The notes under the pieces were generated by a model that searched no databases, was not told the DNA's origin, and saw only the letters and a list, made by a program, of their open reading frames with translations. The translations under genes and the position numbers were made by a program. This document shows positions 44,534 through 52,203 of a DNA stretch of 64,000 nucleotides, piece after piece. Numbering within the stretch: position 1 is the stretch's first letter; each line of letters starts with the position of its first letter. This DNA comes from Sphingopyxis sp. KK2. GTDB taxonomy: Bacteria; Pseudomonadota; Alphaproteobacteria; Sphingomonadales; Sphingomonadaceae. Location: positions 1-64,000 of the forward strand of contig NZ_LYVN01000003.1 in NCBI RefSeq assembly GCF_001990265.1, in the 5' to 3' direction.

Positions 44534-45151
44534 TCAGCTATGCGCGAAAATATCGGCCTCGGGCCAGCCGGCGAGGTCGAGCGCCGCGCGCGTCGGCAGG
44601 AAGTCGAAACAGGATTGCGCGATTTCCATGCGTCCCTCGCGCACCAGCCGCGCGTCGAGGATCTCCTTCATCGCGTGCAGGAAGCGCACGTCGCTCGCGG
44701 CATAGTCGCGCTGCGCATCGGTCAGCACCGCGGCGCCCCAGTCGCTCGACTGCTGCTGCTTCGACACTTCCTGGCCGAGCAATTCGCGCACCAGTTCCTT
44801 GAGTCCGTGGCGGTCGGTGTAGGTGCGGATCAGCCGCGAGGCGATCTTGGTGCAATAGACGGGCGCGGTAACGACGCCGAGCGCATGCTGCAGCGCGGCG
44901 ATGTCGAATCGTGCAAAATGGAACAATTTCAAACGGTTGGGATCGGTCAATATCGCCTTGAGCACCGGCGCGTCATAGGCGCTGCCAGGACCGAAGCGCA
45001 CCAGATGCTCGTCGCCCGACCCGTCGCTGATCTGGACGAGGCACAGCCGGTCGCGCAGCGGGTTCAAACCCATCGTCTCGGTATCGATCGCAACGGCACC
45101 CGGACCCAGCACGCCCTCGGGCAGATCCTCTTCATGGAAATAGACAGTCAT
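44534..45151 (-). CDS. rnd: Ribonuclease D-type 3'-5' exonuclease
   Basis: A 205-residue DEDDy exonuclease, shorter than E. coli RNase D because it lacks the HRDC domains. ExoI AIDTETMGL carries the D and E, ExoII lies in LFHFARFDIAAL, and ExoIII in DYAASDVRFLH carries the Tyr and Asp. It trims 3' ends of structured RNA. ATG 45151 is chosen over an upstream in-frame codon because the catalytic domain begins at once. This short form standing before lptC-lptA is the common alphaproteobacterial layout. Confidence 0.9.
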   Translation of the reverse strand: MTVYFHEEDLPEGVLGPGAVAIDTETMGLNPLRDRLCLVQISDGSGDEHLVRFGPGSAYDAPVLKAILTDPNRLKLFHFARFDIAALQHALGVVTAPVYCTKIASRLIRTYTDRHGLKELVRELLGQEVSKQQQSSDWGAAVLTDAQRDYAASDVRFLHAMKEILDARLVREGRMEIAQSCFDFLPTRAALDLAGWPEADIFAHS

Positions 45152-45295
45152 GCCGCTCGCCTTAGGCCAAGCGGCCTTGCTGCTCAATGACTGGTTTTAC
45201 CCGCGGCATGGGGGTGGCACAGGCGTGCGACGGATGCTGCCCGCAACGCGACGGGCCCCTTGAATTTTCTGTTCGCAGGACGCTCGCATTTAGGT

Positions 45296-45303
45296 TATAT
45301 ATT
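45296..45303 (+). promoter_or_regulatory. Putative -10 region of the cold-shock gene
   Basis: TATATATT lies in a short A/T-rich patch (45285-45303) within G/C-rich DNA, about 110 bases before the cold-shock coding region. No convincing -35 hexamer is seen at the standard distance. A start near 45310 would give a leader of about 100 nucleotides that includes the mini-ORF at 45375. The rest of 45152-45374 shows no gene. Confidence 0.4.
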
Positions 45304-45374
45304 GCGCCGTTAGCGGCACGGGGCGAGTCTGTGTCCAGGGTGAACTGCGTCTCCGTCCGGCGCAAGGAGCCGGT

Positions 45375-45416
45375 ATGACGGAGCGTGGACGACCGAAAGC
45401 GACTATCAGACAATGA
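45375..45416 (+). CDS. Upstream mini-ORF coupled to the cold-shock gene
   Basis: ATG at 45375 follows AAGGAG (45364-45369) at ideal spacing and opens MTERGRPKATIRQ, then TGA. Its stop overlaps the start of the cold-shock gene as ATGA (45413-45416). The main gene has no ribosome binding site of its own, so it would be translated by re-initiation after this 13-residue peptide. It may be a leader peptide or simply a coupling device; whether the peptide has a role is unknown. Confidence 0.55.
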   Translation: MTERGRPKATIRQ

Positions 45417-46192
45417 GTTTCAACAAAGACCGCCGTGGCCATCGGGGGCGCGGTAAGCGCGATGATTTCGGCAATTTCGACAGCTTCGAACCGGCACCCT
45501 ATGGCGGCGACAGCTATGGCGGCGGCAACCGTGGCGGCTTCGGCGATCGCGACCGTGGGGGCGGTTTCGGCGGCGGTGACCGCGGCGGCTTCGGCGGCGG
45601 CGATCGTGGCGGCGGTGGCTTCGGCGGCGGACGTGGCGGCGGCATGCCGGCGCAGGTCGTCGGCGAAGGCAATGGCACCGTCAAATTCTTCAACCCGTCG
45701 AAGGGCTTCGGCTTCGTCGCACGCGACGATGGCGGCGAAGATGTGTTCGTGCACATCAGCGCGGTCGAACAGGCGGGGCTTCAGGGCCTGGCCTCGGGCC
45801 AGCCGCTCGGCTTCACCCTCGTCGAACGCAATGGCAAGGTGTCGGCCATCGATCTCAAGATCGAAGGCGAACCGATGCCGATCGAAGACAGCCCGCCGCG
45901 CCGTGACGACCGCGGCGGCTTCGGCGGCGACCGTCCGGCACCGGGCGGTGCGCGCGGCCGGCGCCAGCTGACCGGCGAACGCACCTCGGGCACGGTGAAG
46001 TTCTTCAACACCACCAAGGGCTTCGGCTTCATCGCGCGCGACGACGGACAGGCCGACGCCTTTGTCCACATCAGCGCGGTGCAGCGTGCGGGCATGGCCG
46101 GCCTCGAGGAAGGCGACCGCGTCGCTTTCGACATCGAAGTCGATGATCGCGGCAAATTCGCTGCGGTGAATATCCAGCCGTCGCAGGACTGA
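45413..46192 (+). CDS. Two-domain cold-shock protein with RG/GG-rich N-terminus
   Basis: A 259-residue protein. Residues 1-80 are low-complexity, rich in Gly, Arg and Phe with repeated GGGDRGGFGGG-type units, like RGG RNA-binding tails. Cold-shock domain 1 spans about 86-152 (GTVKFFNPSKGFGFVARDD, DVFVHISAV) and domain 2 about 191-256 (GTVKFFNTTKGFGFIARDD, AFVHISAV); a Pro/Arg/Gly linker joins them. Both RNP1 and RNP2 motifs are intact. It should bind single-stranded RNA or DNA as a chaperone. Double-CSD proteins are usual in alphaproteobacteria, but the long RGG-like head is uncommon. Start as in the mini-ORF entry. Confidence 0.9.
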   Translation: MSFNKDRRGHRGRGKRDDFGNFDSFEPAPYGGDSYGGGNRGGFGDRDRGGGFGGGDRGGFGGGDRGGGGFGGGRGGGMPAQVVGEGNGTVKFFNPSKGFGFVARDDGGEDVFVHISAVEQAGLQGLASGQPLGFTLVERNGKVSAIDLKIEGEPMPIEDSPPRRDDRGGFGGDRPAPGGARGRRQLTGERTSGTVKFFNTTKGFGFIARDDGQADAFVHISAVQRAGMAGLEEGDRVAFDIEVDDRGKFAAVNIQPSQD

Positions 46193-46214
46193 TTTCGGTT
46201 CGAACGGACAAGGA

Positions 46215-46242
46215 AAAGGGCGGCCGAGAGGCCGCCCTTTTT
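46215..46242 (+). terminator. Rho-independent terminator after the cold-shock gene
   Basis: AAAGGGCGGCC, loop GAGA, GGCCGCCCTTT, then TT and C: an 11-bp stem with a five-T tail (46238-46242). It begins 22 bases after the stop codon. Confidence 0.9.
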
Positions 46243-46285
46243 CGTTGGGGGAATATTGACGGCTCGGTGACGGGGCGGGCATGCA

Positions 46286-46445
46286 CTCCTCTCCCCTTGA
46301 GGGAGAGGATAGCGCAGCTTGCTCCGTCAGGAGCTAGCGAAGCTTGGTGAGGGGGTGCAGCGCAGGCAGACGCAAAATCCCCTCTCAACTGCGGCTAGGC
46401 AGCAAGCTGCCAAGCCTTCGTATCTCTCCCTCAAGGGGAGAGAGC
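46286..46445. repeat. Inverted repeat, CTCTCCCCTTGAGGGAGAGG family
   Basis: Near-identical palindromes stand at both ends: CTCTCCCCTTGAGGGAGAGG at 46289 and CTCTCCCTCAAGGGGAGAG at 46424. Inner blocks AGCGCAGCTTGCTCCGTC and GGCAGCAAGCTGCCAAGCC add hairpins. The element fills the gap between the cold-shock terminator and the dps stop codon (46451). Confidence 0.85.
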
Positions 46446-46450
46446 AGTAA

Positions 46451-46906
46451 TCAATAGCCTGCCGTCGCCTCCAGGAACCAGATCCGCTGTTCGGTTTCGT
46501 CGGCCCAGCCGTCGACCAGCCCGCTCGTCGCGATGTCGGCGTCGCGTTCGGCGGCGGCCTTCACCTCTTTGAGCTGCGCGAGCAGCGTGCGGTTGTCGGC
46601 GGCGAGCGCCTTGACCATCGCCTCGGCGTCGACACCCGCAGCGTCATCGTCCTTGATCGACTGGCGGCGGCCGACGTCGCCGATCGAGCGCAAGGTCGCG
46701 GCGCCATTCTTGCGCACGCGCTCGGCGATCAGGTCGGTGGTGGCGAGGACCTGCGTCGCCTGTTCGTCGAACAGCAGGTGGAGCTCGCGAAAGCGCGGCC
46801 CCTGGACGTGCCAGTGATAATTTTTCGTCTTGAGATAGAGAGCGAAACTGTCGGCGAGCAGCGCGTTGAGCGCGTCGGCGACCTTGGGCTGATTATGTTC
46901 GGGCAT
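46451..46906 (-). CDS. dps: Dps-family DNA-binding ferritin
   Basis: A 151-residue Dps protein. The ferroxidase region HWHVQGPRFRELHLLFDEQA is intact, with the conserved His, Asp and Glu ligands, and the four-helix core extends to the end. It forms dodecamers that store iron and protect DNA from peroxide. AAAGGAGG precedes the ATG. Upstream on the minus strand are a TATAAT-like -10 and a 17-bp palindrome (46981-46997), likely an operator for peroxide or iron control. Confidence 0.93.
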   Translation of the reverse strand: MPEHNQPKVADALNALLADSFALYLKTKNYHWHVQGPRFRELHLLFDEQATQVLATTDLIAERVRKNGAATLRSIGDVGRRQSIKDDDAAGVDAEAMVKALAADNRTLLAQLKEVKAAAERDADIATSGLVDGWADETEQRIWFLEATAGY

Positions 46907-46980
46907 GGGACCCTCCTTTCCTGTCGCCCGGATATAGAGAGGTCGGGCGCCACATGCCCACTTAGACTTTCATATTATAT

Positions 46981-46997
46981 GATCGATAAAATCGATC
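46981..46997. promoter_or_regulatory. Palindrome in the dps promoter
   Basis: GATCGAT-AAA-ATCGATC is a perfect palindrome. On the minus strand it stands immediately upstream of a TATAAT-type -10 (in CATATAATATG), i.e. between the -35 and -10 positions, a typical site for a repressor or activator. The recognised regulator cannot be named from sequence alone. Confidence 0.55.
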
Positions 46998-47009
46998 AAA
47001 CTTCGACTT

Positions 47010-47579
47010 TTATCCCAGCAGGCCGAAAGCCGCCATGCCGCTGCGCAGCCCCCAGACCGCGAGCACCAAAACGCCCAGCCAGCGCACGACCTTCGCCGCG
47101 CGCTGCCCGGCGAGTTCGGGGCCGAAGGCGAGGAACGGCAGCATCGCGAGGATCCACCCGGCGAGGCCGCCCGCCGCGGCCCAATGGCCCGCGCCGCTCG
47201 TCGCCGCGAGCGCGCCGATCAGGAAATGGCTGCGGTCGCCGAACTGGAGCAGCAGCATCCGCCCGCCGAGCAGCGGCGCCGGCGTTTCCGCCAGACTCTC
47301 CGCCTCGGGTCCGGTCCGCCACGGCCAGGCGAGCGACACCGCCGCCGACAGCAGGGCAAAGGCGACGAGCAGGATGACGATGCCCTGCCCGATCATCCGG
47401 TTGGCGACCGATCCGGCGACCGCCGCGATCACCGCATTGACGATAAAGGCGCCGACCGCGAGGCCGAATACCAGCCGCCGGTCGCCGCGCACCGCAAGCA
47501 GTCGCGACAGGAAACTGCCCGTCCGCCCGTCGGCATTGGCCAGCGCCACCGCGACGAGCGCAACCATGATCGCATCCAT
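47010..47579 (-). CDS. TMEM165/GDT1-family membrane protein
   Basis: A 189-residue protein of six to seven helices related to the TMEM165/GDT1 (UPF0016) transporters of Mn2+/Ca2+. The two signature positions are present but altered: ANADGRTGSF near 14-22 and LQFGDRSHFLIGAL near 110-123, where the classical motif is E-x-G-D-[KR]-[TS]. The first glutamate is lost and the second is Gln, so transport function may be changed. It lies upstream of dps on the same strand, separated by the dps promoter. Confidence 0.75.
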   Translation of the reverse strand: MDAIMVALVAVALANADGRTGSFLSRLLAVRGDRRLVFGLAVGAFIVNAVIAAVAGSVANRMIGQGIVILLVAFALLSAAVSLAWPWRTGPEAESLAETPAPLLGGRMLLLQFGDRSHFLIGALAATSGAGHWAAAGGLAGWILAMLPFLAFGPELAGQRAAKVVRWLGVLVLAVWGLRSGMAAFGLLG

Positions 47580-47602
47580 GAAAAACCGGTCCTGCTAAGC
47601 GC

Positions 47603-47932
47603 TCAATGCCCGAGGCGCAGCGCCACCGATGCGAGCCAGGCTTCCTGCGCGGCGGGCGCCATCGGCCCGCGCGGTACGCTGGCGGCGTCGCTCATCGCGT
47701 CGAGATAGGTGAGGATCGCGGCGCGATAGCCGCCCGCGGCGACCGCCGATTCGAGCCGGCTCGCCAGCGTCTCGACCGCGGCGAAGCCATGGTCGCGCGC
47801 GAGGCAGCGGATATCGTCGACGCCCTGGACGATCTGCGTCAGCGCGCAATGCGGCAGCGCTTCGGCGAGCGCGCCGATCTGCCCGGTAATCCGGCTCTGG
47901 ATATCGTGGTTCGGGTCATGGTGATGCAACAT
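47603..47932 (-). CDS. Hypothetical protein
   Basis: A 109-residue soluble, mostly helical protein (LEALPHCALTQIVQGVDDIR-type helix, then GFAAVETLASRLESAVAAGG). The order of helices with a His-rich N-terminus resembles small Hpt-like or DUF proteins, but I cannot assign a family. It precedes the GDT1-type gene by 23 bases on the same strand, suggesting co-transcription. Confidence 0.65.
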   Translation of the reverse strand: MLHHHDPNHDIQSRITGQIGALAEALPHCALTQIVQGVDDIRCLARDHGFAAVETLASRLESAVAAGGYRAAILTYLDAMSDAASVPRGPMAPAAQEAWLASVALRLGH

Positions 47933-48000
47933 CTGACGCCCCCTGGTCCTTTAGGCGTCCGACGATGCGCTCATTTGGTTAATGCGCGGTTTAGAGACCG

Positions 48001-48645
48001 TCAGCGGTGCCCGAGCGGGCGATCCTGCCCCTGCTTGCAGCGATACATGTCGCGGTCGGCGGCCGCGAGGATGTCCGATTCGGTCATGTCGGGCGCGAGC
48101 ATCGCGACCCCGAAGCACGCCGACAGCGCGATCTCGCGCCCGTCATAGACGGCGGGGGCGGCCGCAAGCACCTCGCAGAGCCGCTCGACCTGCGCACGCG
48201 CGCCGGCCTCGGTCGACTGGTCGAGGATCAGCCCGAACTCGTCGCCGCCGATGCGCGCCGCGACATCGGTCGCGCGGATCGACGACAGCAGGCGGTCGGC
48301 GATCTGGATCAGCGCGAAATCGCCCGCGGCATGGCCGAAGCTGTCGTTGATGAACTTGAGCTGGTTGACGTCGGCGAACACCACCGCGGCGCTTTCGGCG
48401 TGCCGTGCGAAGCGCGCGAGGCGCTGGTGGATCGCGGTCAGGAAATAGCGGCGGTTGAACAGCGGGGTCAGCGTGTCGCGTTCGGACACGCGCTCAAGCT
48501 CGGCGACCGCGATCTTGAGCACGCGATTCTCGCGGCGCAGCGCGTCGCGTTCGCGGCGAACGTCGCGCAGCTGGTCCTCGATGGAGACGACGGGTACGGC
48601 GGTCAGATGATCGACCGCGATCCGTGCCCCCCCAATGCTGTCCAT
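48001..48645 (-). CDS. Diguanylate cyclase (GGDEF)
   Basis: A 214-residue protein with a short N-terminal region ending in a coiled-coil stretch (LRDVRRERDALRRENRVLKI, about 26-45) and a GGDEF domain (about 55-210). The active motif is RIGGDEFGLIL, with the substrate-binding Asp/Asn in FADVNQLKFINDSFGH. No I-site RxxD is evident before the motif. It makes c-di-GMP in the cytoplasm; the coiled coil would drive dimerisation. It is transcribed towards the hypothetical gene at 47932, 68 bases away. Confidence 0.87.
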   Translation of the reverse strand: MDSIGGARIAVDHLTAVPVVSIEDQLRDVRRERDALRRENRVLKIAVAELERVSERDTLTPLFNRRYFLTAIHQRLARFARHAESAAVVFADVNQLKFINDSFGHAAGDFALIQIADRLLSSIRATDVAARIGGDEFGLILDQSTEAGARAQVERLCEVLAAAPAVYDGREIALSACFGVAMLAPDMTESDILAAADRDMYRCKQGQDRPLGHR

Positions 48646-48831
48646 CCCAAATCCCCGCAGCGAACCCACGCCGGCCGGACGCCGACAGTCTCTTGTGAGC
48701 GCCGATGCTAGCGACCACTTGATACCAATCGGTAAACGCCGGGCATGAGATTTCATGCCGTTGCCCGCGCGGGGGCGAGCCGCTAGGGGATGGGCGCGGC
48801 GATGACTCGCCGCGACAGGGAGATATGAGGG

Positions 48832-49329
<498 letters not shown>

Positions 49330-49333
49330 CGCC

Positions 49334-50410
49334 TTGCTGCCCCCCGGTTCGACGATCGGCATCCTCGGCGGCGGCCAGCTCGGCCGCATGCTCGCGGTCG
49401 CCGCCGCGCAATTGGGCTTCAAGGTCCATATCTATGCGCCGGATGCGGAAAGTGTGGCGGCCGAGGTCACCGCGCACCACAGCCAGGCGGCGTGGGACGA
49501 CGAGCCGCGCCTCGCCGCCTTTGCCGCCGCCTGCGATGCGGTGACCTTCGAATTCGAAAATGTCCCCGTCGACACCGTGCGTTTCCTGTCGGGGCATGTC
49601 GCGGTGCGCCCCGGCGCCGCCGGGCTCGAGATCGCGCAGGACCGGCTCACCGAAAAAAGCTTCGTCGCCGACCTCGGCGGCCGCCCCGCGCCGTTCGCCG
49701 CGGTGCCGGGCCGCGCCGCGCTCGATGGCGCAATCGCGGGCATCGGCACGCCCGCGATCCTCAAGACCGTGCGCATGGGCTATGACGGCAAGGGGCAGGC
49801 GCGCCTCGCCACGTCCGAAGACGCCGACACCGCATGGGAAAGCATCGGCCGCCATTCGGCGGTGCTCGAAGGCTTCGTCGACTTCGCCCATGAATTTTCG
49901 GTGATCCTCGTGCGCGGCATCGATGGCGAGATCCGCTATTGGGATTCGACGGTCAACGTCCATGACGCCGGCATCCTCGCGACCGCGAGCCTGCCGCCGC
50001 CGCCGATCGTCCTCGAACAGCAGGATGCGGCGCGCGCGATGATGGCCGGCATCGCCGACGCGCTCGACTATGTCGGCGTGCTCACCGGCGAATTTTTCGC
50101 GACCGACGACGGCCCGGTCTTCAACGAGATGGCGCCGCGCGTCCACAACAGCGGCCATTGGACGATCGAGGGGGCCGAGACGAGCCAGTTCGAAAATCAT
50201 ATCCGCGCGGTCGCAGGACTGCCGCTCGGCAGCACCGCGACGCGCGCGCTGCCGGTGACAATGCGCAACCTGATCGGCGCGGACATCGCCGCGGTACCCG
50301 ACCTGCTCGCCGACCCGCATTGCCACGTCCACCATTACAGCAAGACCGAGGTGCGCCCCGGGCGCAAGCTCGGTCACGCAACTTGGGTGGGTTCGGAACC
50401 CGCGGCATGA
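49334..50410 (+). CDS. purK: 5-(carboxyamino)imidazole ribonucleotide synthase
   Basis: A 358-residue ATP-grasp enzyme that carboxylates AIR with bicarbonate to N5-CAIR. GILGGGQLGRMLAVAA opens it, with VTFEFENVP, ILKTVRMGYDGKGQARL, VLEGFVDFAHEFSVI, FFATDDGPVFNEMAPRVHNS following. It starts at TTG 49334, behind GAGGG at 49320-49324; no ATG fits the domain start, so the weak start codon may limit PurK relative to PurE. Its stop overlaps folA as ATGA. Confidence 0.93.
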   Translation: MLPPGSTIGILGGGQLGRMLAVAAAQLGFKVHIYAPDAESVAAEVTAHHSQAAWDDEPRLAAFAAACDAVTFEFENVPVDTVRFLSGHVAVRPGAAGLEIAQDRLTEKSFVADLGGRPAPFAAVPGRAALDGAIAGIGTPAILKTVRMGYDGKGQARLATSEDADTAWESIGRHSAVLEGFVDFAHEFSVILVRGIDGEIRYWDSTVNVHDAGILATASLPPPPIVLEQQDAARAMMAGIADALDYVGVLTGEFFATDDGPVFNEMAPRVHNSGHWTIEGAETSQFENHIRAVAGLPLGSTATRALPVTMRNLIGADIAAVPDLLADPHCHVHHYSKTEVRPGRKLGHATWVGSEPAA

Positions 50411-50904
50411 ACCACCCCGAAATCACGCTCATCATGGCACGCGCGGCGAACGGCGTGATCGGCGCCAATGGCAAGATGCCCTGGCACCTGCCCGCCGACC
50501 TCCGCCGTTTCAAGCAGCTCACCATGGGGCGCCCGATGATCATGGGGCGCAAGACCTTCGACAGCCTGCCCGCGATCCTCGAGGGCCGCCGCCATATCGT
50601 GCTCACCCGCGATCCCGACTGGCAGGAAGAAGGCGCCGAGCCCGTCGCAAGCATCGACGATGCGCTGCGCCTCGCCAATGCGCCGCATGTCATGGTGATC
50701 GGCGGCGCCGAAATCTATGCGATGTTCCTGCCCCTCGCCGACCGTATCGAGCTGACCGAGGTCGCGCTCACCCCCGCGGGCGACGCGTCGATCGCCTATC
50801 CCGACCCCGCCGGCTGGGTCGAGGCGGCGCGCGAGGACCATGGCGCCGACGACGCCGGCCGCCCCGCCTACAGCTTCGTCACCTTCACCCGAAAGGACCG
50901 CTGA
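50407..50904 (+). CDS. folA: Dihydrofolate reductase
   Basis: A 165-residue DHFR. MARAANGVIGANGKMPWHLP, DLRRFKQLTMGRPMIMGRKT and the TVLRANAPHVMVIGGAEIYA-like NADPH segment (here LANAPHVMVIGGAEIY) are intact; the active-site acid is the Asp in ADLRRF. It reduces dihydrofolate to tetrahydrofolate, and its place beside purE-purK links one-carbon and purine supply. Both ends overlap neighbours by one to four bases, so the operon is tightly coupled. Confidence 0.95.
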   Translation: MNHPEITLIMARAANGVIGANGKMPWHLPADLRRFKQLTMGRPMIMGRKTFDSLPAILEGRRHIVLTRDPDWQEEGAEPVASIDDALRLANAPHVMVIGGAEIYAMFLPLADRIELTEVALTPAGDASIAYPDPAGWVEAAREDHGADDAGRPAYSFVTFTRKDR

Positions 50905-52085
50905 TGCGCCGCTGGATCACCGGCATCCTGCTCGTCGTCGCGCTCGCCGCGCTCGCTTTCTTCAGCTTCGCGCCCGGCGTCATCGAACGCGGGCTCAACA
51001 AGATCGACGGCAAGCCGCTGCCGCAGGTCAGCGCGCGGGCAAAGGCGCTGCACGCGACCTTGACCATCGTCGACCTGCACAGCGACAGCCTGCTGTGGAG
51101 CCGCGATTTCCTGACGCGCGCCGACCGCGGCCATATGGACCTGCCGCGCTTGCAGGACGGCCATGTCGCGCTGCAGGTCCTCGCGAGCACGACCCAGTCG
51201 CCCAAGGGGCAGAATTACGACGCCAATGGCGCCGACAGCGACAATATCACCGGCCTCGTCATCGCGCAGCTCCAGCCGATCCGCACTTGGGATTCGCTGC
51301 TCGAACGATCGCTGTGGCATGCGACCAAGCTCCACCGAGATGCCAAGGCGTCGAACGGCCAGCTCCGCGCAGTCGCGACCCCCGAAGACATTGAGGCGCT
51401 CCTTTCAGCGCGGCAGGGCAAGCCGCTCGCCACCGGCGCGATGCTCAGCATCGAGGGGCTGCACAATCTCGAAGGCGACATCGCCAATTTGGACAAGCTC
51501 TACGCCGCCGGTTTCCGCATGGCGGGGCTCACCCATTTCTTCGACAACGACCTCGCGGGGTCGATGCACGGGCTCAAGAAGGGCGGGCTCACCCCGCTCG
51601 GGCGGCAGGTCGTGAGCCGCATGGAAGCCAAGGGCATGATCGTCGACGTCGCGCATTGCTCGAAGGCGTGCGTCGCCGATATCCTCAAGATGGCGCGCCG
51701 TCCCGTGGTGTCGAGCCATGGCGGGGTGCAGGCGACGTGCAAGGTCAACCGCAACCTCGACGACGCGCAAATCCGCGGCGTCGCGGCGACCGGCGGGCTG
51801 ATCGGCATCGGCTATTGGGACGCCGCCGTGTGCGACACCTCGCCCGCGAGCATCGCGAAGGCGATGAAGCATGTCCGCGACCTCGTCGGCATCCAGCATG
51901 TAGCGCTCGGCAGCGACTATGACGGCGCCACCACGGTGCGTTTCGACACCGCGCAGCTCGTCCAGATCACCCAGGCGCTGATCGACGCGGGCTTCAGCGA
52001 CGACGAGATTCGCGCCGCGATGGGCGGCAATGCGATCCGCGTGCTGAGCGCGGGGCTCGTCCCGCTGACCCCGCCCGCTCCATGA
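50904..52085 (+). CDS. M19-family membrane dipeptidase
   Basis: A 393-residue protein with an N-terminal anchor (about 3-26) and a renal-dipeptidase-like zinc amidohydrolase fold. Metal and substrate residues lie in VDLHSDSLLW (HxD), SIEGLHNLEG, THFFDNDLAGS, VDVAHCSKACV and SSHGGVQAT, with HVALGSDYDGA late in the protein. The family cleaves dipeptides with a D- or beta-residue on the C side; sphingomonad substrates are not known. It shares one base with the folA stop and is probably the last gene of purE-purK-folA. Confidence 0.9.
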   Translation: MRRWITGILLVVALAALAFFSFAPGVIERGLNKIDGKPLPQVSARAKALHATLTIVDLHSDSLLWSRDFLTRADRGHMDLPRLQDGHVALQVLASTTQSPKGQNYDANGADSDNITGLVIAQLQPIRTWDSLLERSLWHATKLHRDAKASNGQLRAVATPEDIEALLSARQGKPLATGAMLSIEGLHNLEGDIANLDKLYAAGFRMAGLTHFFDNDLAGSMHGLKKGGLTPLGRQVVSRMEAKGMIVDVAHCSKACVADILKMARRPVVSSHGGVQATCKVNRNLDDAQIRGVAATGGLIGIGYWDAAVCDTSPASIAKAMKHVRDLVGIQHVALGSDYDGATTVRFDTAQLVQITQALIDAGFSDDEIRAAMGGNAIRVLSAGLVPLTPPAP

Positions 52086-52100
52086 CGCGCCCCTCCCAAT

Positions 52101-52190
52101 CCGTTCGCCCTGAGCTTGTCGAAGGGCTGTTCTTTCTTTCCACGGCGGGAAAGAGAAGGACGGTGCTTCGACAAGCTCAGCACGAACGGG
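52101..52190. repeat. Inverted repeat, CGTTCG...GCTTGTCGAAG family
   Basis: CCGTTCGCCCTGAGCTTGTC and GACAAGCTCAGCACGAACGG are reverse complements apart from a few positions, separated by about 50 bases that hold a second hairpin (TTTCTTTCCACGGCGGGAAA). The repeat lies between the dipeptidase stop and the ribF start and may end the upstream operon. A fragment of the same family interrupts element copy D. Confidence 0.85.
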
Positions 52191-52203
52191 GAGAGGTGCG
52201 ATC

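Noticed and set aside
47010-47579. The GDT1-type protein called as a normal Mn2+/Ca2+ transporter
   Set aside because: Both signature acidic positions are changed, so only family membership is claimed.
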